In this document: positions 1-5,439 of the stretch, one piece after another
Position numbering within the stretch: the stretch's first letter is position 1
Layout: every line of letters begins with the position of its first letter
Origin: an uncultured delta proteobacterium
Lineage (GTDB): Bacteria; Desulfobacterota; Syntrophorhabdia; Syntrophorhabdales; Syntrophorhabdaceae
DNA length: 6,568 nt
Reading direction: 5' to 3'
NCBI GenBank assembly: GCA_903872255.1
Contig: CAIQJW010000053.1
Span: 1 to 6,568, forward strand
Position numbers and translations under genes: made by a program
The notes under the pieces: generated by a model
What the model was told of the DNA's origin: nothing
What the model saw: only the letters and a program-made list of their open reading frames with translations
The model's database searches: none

Positions 1-77
1 ACCGTGTACCACCAGTAGGTCACCAGTCCCCAAATCCCCAGGCATATCGCGACAAGAGCAATAACGATGTTTATCAT
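1..77 (-). CDS. mamI: MamI-like magnetosome membrane protein, N-terminal fragment cut by the window edge
   Basis: Only the first 25 codons are inside the window. The peptide begins MINIVIALVAICLGIWGLV and continues TYWWYT. It is a hydrophobic first membrane helix ending in a Trp/Tyr-rich patch. The LGxWGL...WW pattern is what I recall from the start of MamI, a protein of roughly 70-80 residues with two membrane spans. In Magnetospirillum MamI is needed to form the magnetosome membrane, together with MamL, MamQ and MamB. The start is set by a perfect AAGGAGG six bases upstream of the ATG. The gene follows mamA after 42 bases on the same strand, and mamI next to mamA fits a magnetosome operon. 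The second helix and the C-terminus cannot be checked here, so the name rests on a short stretch plus context. Confidence 0.72.
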   Translation of the reverse strand, partial: MINIVIALVAICLGIWGLVTYWWYT

Positions 78-83
78 GATAAT

Positions 84-90
84 CCTCCTT
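84..90 (-). promoter_or_regulatory. Strong ribosome binding site of mamI
   Basis: The minus strand reads AAGGAGG, six bases before the ATG at 77. This is close to the ideal Shine-Dalgarno sequence and spacing, and it supports a real gene start for the truncated mamI. Confidence 0.75.
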
Positions 91-119
91 CCTTTCCTAA
101 TAGTGTGCTATTTAAACTG

Positions 120-767
120 CTATTTGCTGCTGCGTCTCTCTTCAATATCAATTGCTTTCTTGAAATACTTCACCGCCTCATCCCGCATTCCCTTCGACTC
201 ATAGGCAAAACCGAGGCTCTGATAGGCCTTGACAAATTCAGGTCTGAACGCGATGGCCTTCTGATAGGCCTCAATTGCCTGATCATGCTCTGAGCGGGCA
301 TCAAATATGAGCCCCAGCTTATAATGCGCTTCGGCATAGCCGGGGTTAAGTTCCACAGCTTTCCGGAGGGCATCCACCGCTTCCTGATTTTCATCAAGGG
401 CAAAATGAGCGGAACCCAGGAGATAAAAAGCCTGGGCGTTACTGTTATCCAGAACCACAACCTTTTTAAAAGTCTCGCGGCCTTCACTGAACTGGCCCGC
501 ATTAATATATACGTTTCCCAGCTTAAAAAGGGCATCCATGTTGTTCGGTTCGGATGCAAGTATTTTCCTGTAGATCTCTGCCGCTCCCTGATGGTCTCCC
601 TTTTCCTCCAATTCCTTGCTGATTTCCTGGAATATCTCTTTTGATTCTTCCTGGTTGAGGCTGAACATATTGTTGTATTGATTAACCTTCCTGTCCAAAA
701 ATTTCTGAAAGTTTATGGAAAAAGCCTTACCAAAATACATCAGATCACTTTTCTTGAAAACATCCAT
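120..767 (-). CDS. mamA: MamA, TPR protein of the magnetosome surface
   Basis: This 215-residue protein has no signal peptide or membrane segment. After a leader of about 45 residues it carries tandem tetratricopeptide repeats of 34 residues, at roughly 44-76, 77-110, 111-144, 145-178 and 179-212. Typical TPR positions are visible, for example LG.....G...A and the recurrent AxxxxxKAxxxxP. Length and repeat number match MamA, which in known magnetotactic bacteria self-assembles on the cytoplasmic face of the magnetosome as a docking scaffold, probably through a TPR groove. The ATG is preceded by GGGAGGG on the minus strand. It follows mamB after 82 bases and precedes mamI. TPR proteins are common, so the name depends partly on the mamB-mamI neighbourhood, but size and position fit MamA well. 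Confidence 0.9.
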   Translation of the reverse strand: MDVFKKSDLMYFGKAFSINFQKFLDRKVNQYNNMFSLNQEESKEIFQEISKELEEKGDHQGAAEIYRKILASEPNNMDALFKLGNVYINAGQFSEGRETFKKVVVLDNSNAQAFYLLGSAHFALDENQEAVDALRKAVELNPGYAEAHYKLGLIFDARSEHDQAIEAYQKAIAFRPEFVKAYQSLGFAYESKGMRDEAVKYFKKAIDIEERRSSK

Positions 768-849
768 ACTGCCCTCCCTCGTAATAATTAATCGCCATCA
801 ATATCGTATCTGCCCAGACGATGACCTTCCCGCATGAGCGGTAGTCCCG

Positions 850-1743
850 TCAGAAGTTGCCAAATACAGTCTTTTTTATCGGGAAGCAATTAATTGATAT
901 ACCCCCGACTTCCCTCATCCTTGCAGCGATTGCTTCCTTTACCTTTTCCCCGACCATGTGGGCCTCCAGGACTGATTTCTTCTCAGAAACATCAATGACC
1001 AGATCAATCCAATTCTTCTGGCCCATACGTCTCGCATTTATAGACCGGACGCCTTCTACCCCTTCTACGGCAAGGCTTATCTCCACTACCTGATCGATGA
1101 TCCTTTTATCGGAAGAAGAATCTATCAGGCCGTGGATGCCCTGAAGAAACATTTCCATACTCATGTGATAGATTAACAAAGCCACAAAGCCGGCAGCTAT
1201 GGCATCGGCATAAATGAAACCCATTTTTGTCCCGATAAGACCAAGCAGCACTGCTGCTGCCGAAAAACAATCCGCCCTGCTTTCATACGCGTCTGCGATG
1301 ATCGCCGGGCTCCCAAGCTGCGTACCGGCACATATGTTCGATCTGTACAATACAAAGCTGTAAAGTAAACAGACCGCAGTGGCAAACAAGGAGGCATTGA
1401 GAGGAACCTCATGAATCCCGTTCACAAAAGCCAGCACGTCATCCCACATGATCAGCGAGGCGCATATAAAAAGGAAGCTGGCGGCAAAGAGGGTGCTCAA
1501 ATATTCAACCTTGCCGTAGCCGTAAGGGTGATCCTCGTCGTGAGGCTTTCCTGCTATCTTCAGCGCAAGGAGAATAAAACCCGAAGCAAAGGCATCGGCT
1601 ATGGAGTGGACCCCGTCTGCCACCAGCCCTTTACTGCCGGTAAGCATTCCCACAGAAATCTTGAATGCCGCCGCAAGGGCGTTCCCGACAAGGCTCATCC
1701 GGGGAGATAATTTCCCGCATCTTTCGCATTCAGGGTACCTCAT
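850..1743 (-). CDS. mamB: MamB, cation diffusion facilitator of the magnetosome
   Basis: A 297-residue CDF transporter with several membrane spans in the first 210 residues and a cytoplasmic C-terminal domain after that. Family marks are an N-terminal CERC (C6, C9), the site H46-x3-D50 in ADGVHSIAD, HPYGYGKVEY near 72-81, SPAIIADAYESRAD with E154 and D158, and HGLIDSS near 204-210. MamB of Magnetospirillum has the same HSxAD and SPAIIA blocks, which separate it from MamM. MamB is needed both for building the magnetosome membrane and for iron loading, and it is stabilised by MamM. In the C-terminal domain W245, D247 and H262 align with the MamM metal-site residues W247, D249 and H264, which is unusual for MamB. 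It starts 22 bases after mamQ ends. Its ribosome site is weak, but the CERC motif near the N-terminus supports this start. Confidence 0.92.
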   Translation of the reverse strand: MRYPECERCGKLSPRMSLVGNALAAAFKISVGMLTGSKGLVADGVHSIADAFASGFILLALKIAGKPHDEDHPYGYGKVEYLSTLFAASFLFICASLIMWDDVLAFVNGIHEVPLNASLFATAVCLLYSFVLYRSNICAGTQLGSPAIIADAYESRADCFSAAAVLLGLIGTKMGFIYADAIAAGFVALLIYHMSMEMFLQGIHGLIDSSSDKRIIDQVVEISLAVEGVEGVRSINARRMGQKNWIDLVIDVSEKKSVLEAHMVGEKVKEAIAARMREVGGISINCFPIKKTVFGNF

Positions 1744-1765
1744 AATGCTACCGCTCTCGCTCCTG

Positions 1766-2368
1766 CTATTTTAAAATCCCTTCATAAACATCCAAGTTTT
1801 CTTTTAATGACGCATAATTCAAGGGCCCGTACAGAAAAGGCCGTTCCCTGAACCCTAATATCGTCGCCATGATCCTGTGAGGAAAAAGGCGACACACCAA
1901 ATTATATTGGTACGTGCACTGATTATAGCTTAACCTCTCGGTGATTACCCTTAACCCGGTTTCCTGAATCGTCTCCATTAAAAGCACATAGGGGCCTTTT
2001 GATTTCAGGGCGGGATACTTTTCTACTAACAGATCGAGCTCCCTTACCAGCTTGAGGATCTCTTGCCCTTCGCTTTTTACTATCTGCGCCTGCGGCCCGT
2101 GCGCCTTGGTCAGTCTGTGCAACTCGATCACACGGCTCTCGATTTTCTCCTCCATGGCCGTATACGCGAGGACAGCGTTCCGGCATGAGGCAAGAACAAC
2201 CTGCTTCCGCTGCACCTCAAGCAGCAGCCTGCCATGCGCAACCTCAAGAAAGTGCTCCATATCCACTAGCTCATTGTAGGTACGCAGGCAATATCCAAAC
2301 ATGCCCATCAGGAAAATAACTCCCGCTACAGCAACGATCAATTCACTTGAATCTAAACGTTTCTTCAT
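1766..2368 (-). CDS. mamQ: MamQ, LemA-family magnetosome membrane protein
   Basis: A 200-residue protein with one N-terminal membrane helix (about 9-27) followed by a helical domain. LemA-family marks are YNELV at 31-35 directly after the helix, the following AxxxLLLEVQRKxxxL segment, and near the end YQYNLVCRLFPHRIMATILGF (about 153-173) followed by RPF. This matches the LemA pattern of YN...FP..I.A...GF...P. MamQ is one of the few proteins needed to make magnetosome membranes in Magnetospirillum. Residues before the helix are few and basic (MKKR), which predicts a short cytoplasmic N-terminus. The ATG follows a GGGAAAGG purine run. It lies 85 bases after mamM and 22 before mamB, inside the same operon. 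Plain LemA proteins occur in many bacteria, so the mam name relies on the flanking mamM and mamB. Confidence 0.88.
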   Translation of the reverse strand: MKKRLDSSELIVAVAGVIFLMGMFGYCLRTYNELVDMEHFLEVAHGRLLLEVQRKQVVLASCRNAVLAYTAMEEKIESRVIELHRLTKAHGPQAQIVKSEGQEILKLVRELDLLVEKYPALKSKGPYVLLMETIQETGLRVITERLSYNQCTYQYNLVCRLFPHRIMATILGFRERPFLYGPLNYASLKENLDVYEGILK

Positions 2369-2403
2369 CCCTTTCCCGCAGAAGATCCATGCCGCCTCTC
2401 ATT

Positions 2404-2446
2404 CTGATAATACCGACTTTTCACAGGGAAAGCATGGTTTTATCAG
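2404..2446 (-). repeat. Inverted repeat in the mamM-mamQ gap
   Basis: CTGATAA at 2404-2410 is mirrored by TTATCAG at 2440-2446, a 7-base inverted repeat with a 29-base loop, in the largest gap of the mam block. It has no following T run in the reading direction, so it is not a normal terminator. It could be a weak processing or stabilising hairpin, or chance. Confidence 0.25.
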
Positions 2447-2453
2447 CCGCCTT

Positions 2454-3362
2454 TTACGGCACATAAGGTTCGACGGAAACGGATACATGGCTGATATCAG
2501 GTAATCCTTTAATAATACTTTCCTTTACCTGGAGGCCTATCATGTACCCCTCGCTTGCAGATTTGTTATAATCTACCTTGATGGTCAAATCGACCCACAG
2601 GCCCTGGCCTAACTGGCGGGTATTAAGCTTGCTCACCCTGCGGACACCGGGAACAAGTTCCGCTATCGACGTAATCTCTGATCCGATCTCGACATTAACG
2701 GAACGGTCCAGCACTCCGTTGAGACCATCTTTAAGCATTACCACGCTTAACCGCATCAAATCAATTGTTTCGATAACCGCTACCAGCGGGTCGAGAAACA
2801 ATAGACCCATTTTGGCCCCGATGATGGCCAGGACCACAAAAAATGAAGCGATGGCATCTGAATGATGATGTTTCGCGATGGCCAGAATTGACGGGTGGTT
2901 TTGTCTGGTCCCGACGCAGAGCAAATACTTATAGAGCTTATAGTTGGCAATAACCGATATGCACCCCGCCCAAAGGGCAACGCTTTCCGGGGCCTGAAGC
3001 TGTCCGTAAAAACACGTCCATACATCCCTAACGGAATGGACAAGGAGGAACATGCAGGCAATAAGAATGGCAACCCCGATAAAAAGCATTGCCACGAATT
3101 CAATCTTGCCATGTCCGTAAGGGTGCGCGCCATCAGGCGGCTTCTCGGAAGCCCTGATACCAATGAACACGACCATCGAGGTTACAAAATCCTTGACAGC
3201 ATAAAGCGAATTGGCCAGGATGGCCTTGCTGCCGCTCACAAAACCGATAATAATCAAAAAGACTGCCAGCATCAGGCTGAGGAGGGCGGAGACCATCGGC
3301 GCCTTCCTCCCGCAACTCTCGCAAGCCTGGTTATAGGGCAATTTTACCGAACTACATGACAT
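2454..3362 (-). CDS. mamM: MamM, cation diffusion facilitator of the magnetosome
   Basis: A CDF transporter of 302 residues when started at the ATG at 3362. The open frame extends 45 codons further, but that part lies inside mamP and reads as a shadow. Marks of MamM are an N-terminal CESC (C14, C17), Y54-x3-D58 in NSLYAVKD, HPYGHGKIEF near 80-89, AKHHHSDA with H165 and D169, and a C-terminal domain with W256-V-D258. The Y/D plus H/D pair is the known MamM transport site, in contrast to the H/D type of MamB. MamM moves iron into the magnetosome and stabilises MamB. Its start overlaps the end of mamP by 19 bases, which suggests coupled translation; AGGGGAA lies about ten bases upstream. The position equivalent to metal ligand H264 is Y273, while H292 matches H285 after a two-residue gap. 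It lacks the longer C-terminal tail of Magnetospirillum MamM. Confidence 0.93.
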   Translation of the reverse strand: MSCSSVKLPYNQACESCGRKAPMVSALLSLMLAVFLIIIGFVSGSKAILANSLYAVKDFVTSMVVFIGIRASEKPPDGAHPYGHGKIEFVAMLFIGVAILIACMFLLVHSVRDVWTCFYGQLQAPESVALWAGCISVIANYKLYKYLLCVGTRQNHPSILAIAKHHHSDAIASFFVVLAIIGAKMGLLFLDPLVAVIETIDLMRLSVVMLKDGLNGVLDRSVNVEIGSEITSIAELVPGVRRVSKLNTRQLGQGLWVDLTIKVDYNKSASEGYMIGLQVKESIIKGLPDISHVSVSVEPYVP

Positions 3363-4198
3363 AGCGTGCACGTTCCCCTGTTTCTGTGAGGCGGAGTCGC
3401 ACCTTTGCGGATGGCGGGCGCGACCTTTGTCAGGACATCGCCCTGATCTTTCGCCAGTTGACCGGCATTCAGGGGCGTCTTGGAAATGGCATGGCATTTG
3501 TTGCAGGGCCCATAGCGGCCATGGGGGCTCTTATCTGTTGCCAGGATCATCGGAGCGGCTTCCATCTGGGCAACGCCCAGTGCCTCGGTACTGAAAATCA
3601 CAATGTCCTTATATTTGCCGGCGCTAAAAACAGAAACGGTTACCCGCTTCGATTGGGCCACATCTTTGGTCGCAAGCTGGAATGATTTGAGGTCTAAGAT
3701 CTTCTTGCCGTTTATCGCAGTGATCACATCGCCCGCATAGAGCCCCGCAGCCGCTGAGAGCAACGTCACTTCGTCGAGCAAGACCCCCACGACATCGGGC
3801 GGTATCGAATTTGCCTTGGCGATGGCCGGGGTTAAAGGGATGACCTCCCCCCCGATCCAGTGTCCTTCCTGTAGTGTCTTATCGGGCACAGTGGTAGGCT
3901 TCAGGGGGCCACTCTGATTTCCCTGCGGCGCACCGGGCCGATTCGGTGGCTGAACCGGATTCCGCGGGTCGGGCGGGTTGATCTGGTTTTGCTGCCCGGC
4001 GACGGGTCCGGCGGCGCCAACAGCATTGGGGTCTTCCGTAGCCGTACCCTCCCGTATCCGTTCTTGTTCCATTCTTACTGGCGGCTCGTTTAAGGAAATG
4101 GGATTGCCGCCTTTCAGATAAAAGAAATAGATATACACGAAGGCGCAAATCAGCACTAACACTATAACGGGGTTGGCGATACGGGTAAGGCGATTCAT
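3344..4198 (-). CDS. mamP: MamP, PDZ and double magnetochrome c-type cytochrome
   Basis: A 284-residue protein. Residues 10-28 form a membrane anchor with a short basic N-terminus. Residues 55-108 are a Pro/Gln/Asn-rich linker without clear fold. Residues about 112-205 form a PDZ domain, with the GLYAGDVITAINGKKI core at 152-167. Two magnetochrome units follow: PHGRYGPCNKCH with CxxCH at 232-236, and PPHRNRGTCTLCH with CxxCH at 277-281. Magnetochromes are small c-type heme units found only in magnetosome proteins. MamP is known to bind and oxidise Fe(II), helping set the Fe(II)/Fe(III) mix for magnetite, with the soluble part in the magnetosome lumen or periplasm. The two CxxCH motifs imply two covalently bound hemes per chain. 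Its ATG sits five bases after the stop of the 52-residue gene, with GAGGGGAAA upstream; its end overlaps mamM by 19 bases. Confidence 0.95.
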   Translation of the reverse strand: MNRLTRIANPVIVLVLICAFVYIYFFYLKGGNPISLNEPPVRMEQERIREGTATEDPNAVGAAGPVAGQQNQINPPDPRNPVQPPNRPGAPQGNQSGPLKPTTVPDKTLQEGHWIGGEVIPLTPAIAKANSIPPDVVGVLLDEVTLLSAAAGLYAGDVITAINGKKILDLKSFQLATKDVAQSKRVTVSVFSAGKYKDIVIFSTEALGVAQMEAAPMILATDKSPHGRYGPCNKCHAISKTPLNAGQLAKDQGDVLTKVAPAIRKGATPPHRNRGTCTLCHVVR

Positions 4199-4203
4199 TA
4201 TAG

Positions 4204-4362
4204 CTACGCTTTCCCCTCTGACGGCCTCAAGATGCTGTCCAAGCCTTCGGAAAACTTTTCTTCGAACTTTTCCGTGAGCTCCGGTTTTGTTCTATTGATT
4301 ATCTCGTACGCCAGCGCACCAACAAAGACCACTACAAAAACACCAACCAATATCTTGGACAT
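4204..4362 (-). CDS. Small single-span membrane protein of 52 residues
   Basis: A short gene tucked between the 115-residue gene and mamP. The protein begins MSKILVGVFVVVFVGALAYE, a single membrane helix at about 4-19. A charged segment (about 25-45) rich in Glu and Lys follows, with EKFEEKFSEGLDSIL likely to form an amphipathic helix. The ATG is preceded by GGGGGTGG with good spacing, and the stop lies five bases before the mamP start, so the spacing fits a translated operon member. I do not recognise a family. Small one-helix membrane proteins are typical of magnetosome clusters, and one so close to mamP might help place or assemble MamP, but that is a guess from position only. It could correspond to one of the Nitrospirota-specific man genes. 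Confidence 0.68.
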   Translation of the reverse strand: MSKILVGVFVVVFVGALAYEIINRTKPELTEKFEEKFSEGLDSILRPSEGKA

Positions 4363-4408
4363 ACCCACCCCCTTATTTTAGTTGAATTACCTCTGTAAGG
4401 CCTGTTGC

Positions 4409-4756
4409 CTACGGCATAGGGTCGGCAGCATGGGTTACTTTTCTATTGCAGCCATGCCTCGCCTGTCTCTTCTCTTCTTCATAGGATTCGATATATCTGT
4501 CGATTTTTTCTGCATCTGCAATCAGTCTTAACAATGTATCATCCGTGTTGAGGTCCGTCAGGCCCGCTTCTTTCACCTCTACTATTCGCCTGCCAATCCC
4601 GCCTAAACACTCCTGTTTTTTCTTTTTCAAGCCCCTGATGTCATAAGACAGGACAATACCCTTGGCTGATTTTTCTGCAAAATCGACCACGCAGGACAGG
4701 GCATCGACAAAAAAATCCCCAAAGTGCTCTATCTTATATCTTATATCTTCATTCAT
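4409..4756 (-). CDS. Hypothetical soluble helical protein of 115 residues
   Basis: No signal peptide or membrane helix is visible. The protein is charged and looks mostly helical. Residues 1-40 include a segment with hydrophobic periodicity (FGDFFVDALSCVVDFAEKSA). A lysine run KKKK lies at 44-47, and a likely short coiled coil rich in Glu, Asp and Lys spans about 73-100 (DTLLRLIADAEKIDRYIESY). Cysteines occur at 22, 50 and 103. AAGGAGA about eight bases before the ATG supports the start. It sits 47 bases after the LapA-like gene and 46 before the 52-residue gene, on the same strand, so it is probably in the same transcript. I do not recognise the family. The charge pattern suggests a cytoplasmic adaptor-type protein that meets the membrane or other operon products, which is inference only. 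Confidence 0.72.
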   Translation of the reverse strand: MNEDIRYKIEHFGDFFVDALSCVVDFAEKSAKGIVLSYDIRGLKKKKQECLGGIGRRIVEVKEAGLTDLNTDDTLLRLIADAEKIDRYIESYEEEKRQARHGCNRKVTHAADPMP

Positions 4757-4803
4757 GGAGATCTCCTTTTAAAATCACAGATGGATTTCCGGCAGCTATC
4801 CCG

Positions 4804-5022
4804 TCATTTATCTTTTTTCTTTCTTTTGTTCATCAGATGCACAACGCCGAGTGTCATTATTGCCGCCACTGCCATACTGATAACGATGATGAAGGTGAGT
4901 TCCAGATGAAAGGGTTGCCCAACGAGTATCTTAATGGGAACAGGCGTTCTGTTCTGGTCCAGAAAAACAACGGCCAGAAACACAGACATGACGAGTACGA
5001 GATATATTGGTTTAAATGTCAT
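4804..5022 (-). CDS. LapA-domain (DUF1049-like) two-helix membrane protein, resembling MamL
   Basis: A 72-residue protein with membrane helices at about 6-21 and 40-62, a short linker between them (LDQNRTPVPIKILVGQPFHL), and a strongly basic tail NKRKKKDK. The N-x-x-P-V-x-I-x-x-L linker followed by a long second helix is the LapA/DUF1049 pattern. MamL of Magnetospirillum, about 78 residues, has the same plan as I recall it: two helices, a short linker with an R-F/G-like segment, then a Lys/Arg-rich tail (RRKHK) thought to bind and bend the membrane. In this cluster, beside MamI, MamQ and MamB, a MamL-like role is attractive, but a generic LapA-family origin is equally compatible with the sequence. 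The start overlaps the previous gene's end by 11 bases, with AGGA just upstream, suggesting coupled translation. Confidence 0.8.
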   Translation of the reverse strand: MTFKPIYLVLVMSVFLAVVFLDQNRTPVPIKILVGQPFHLELTFIIVISMAVAAIMTLGVVHLMNKRKKKDK

Positions 5023-5383
5023 GTTCCTGTGTCGTTTGTTTTTTTAAACTCTTTGCGCCTTTCAATAATCCCAATGCGCCGCATGTCAGGCCAAGCGCCT
5101 TGAATGTCAGAACCGCCGGAATAGCGATTTCGGCAATCGCTGCCGCTGCAAGCGCTCCCACCCCGAGGGTAAGCCCCACGCCCAGCCCCACGGCAGTTGT
5201 ACCTGCCACCGTGGCAACTTTACTCGCCACACCGTGCACGGCAGCTTCTCTTTTTGCACATCCCTTACAATTCTTAGCCGTGAGCTCCCTGGCCTTCGTC
5301 TTCAGCACTTCCACGGTCGATCGTTTTCTCGGATGAATCGTTTCATGGTATGTCGCTTCCTCCATTGCCGCTTCTTCCTTCAT
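5012..5383 (-). CDS. Small Gly/Ala-rich hydrophobic protein with a CxxC motif
   Basis: I chose the ATG at 5383 because a perfect AAGGAGG lies six bases upstream. The frame also opens at 5443, where an ATG overlaps the stop of the vWA gene (ATGA), which would give 143 instead of 123 residues. From the chosen start, residues 1-37 are charged and soluble, C39-K-G-C42 forms a CxxC, and about 53-110 are hydrophobic and rich in Gly and Ala (GVGLTLGVGALAAAAIAEI, then KALGLTCGALGLLKGA), probably two membrane-associated helices. A basic tail KSLKK and a polar end follow. The Gly-alternating hydrophobic stretch loosely recalls magnetosome matrix proteins of the Mms6/MamD type, but there is no clear LG repeat and no acidic C-terminus, so I do not assign it. 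Its 3' end overlaps the LapA-like gene by 11 bases. Confidence 0.75.
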   Translation of the reverse strand: MKEEAAMEEATYHETIHPRKRSTVEVLKTKARELTAKNCKGCAKREAAVHGVASKVATVAGTTAVGLGVGLTLGVGALAAAAIAEIAIPAVLTFKALGLTCGALGLLKGAKSLKKQTTQEHDI

Positions 5384-5389
5384 GGGCAT

Positions 5390-5396
5390 CCTCCTT
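5390..5396 (-). promoter_or_regulatory. Ribosome binding site that decides the start at 5383
   Basis: AAGGAGG on the minus strand with a six-base spacer to the ATG at 5383. It is the best Shine-Dalgarno match near this gene and favours the 123-residue product over the longer frame starting at 5443. Confidence 0.65.
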
Positions 5397-5439
5397 AATT
5401 GATAAAGCACGTCTACTTGCCCTCTATCGGCCTCGTTAA

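Noticed and set aside
324..644. Plus-strand open frame of 106 codons opposite mamA
   Set aside because: Shadow of the repeated TPR codons; no recognisable domain.
2895..3359. Plus-strand open frame of 154 codons opposite mamM
   Set aside because: It is antisense to a well conserved transporter gene, has no family resemblance and no clear ribosome site.
3363..3497. 45-codon N-terminal extension of MamM
   Set aside because: It lies wholly within mamP in another frame, is rich in Arg, Cys and Gln without similarity to MamM, and the ATG at 3362 gives the expected N-terminus with the CxxC motif.
4383..4412. Possible small hairpin GTAAGGC...GCCTAC after the 115-residue gene
   Set aside because: The stem is short and bulged and no T run follows on the minus strand, so it is not supported as a terminator.
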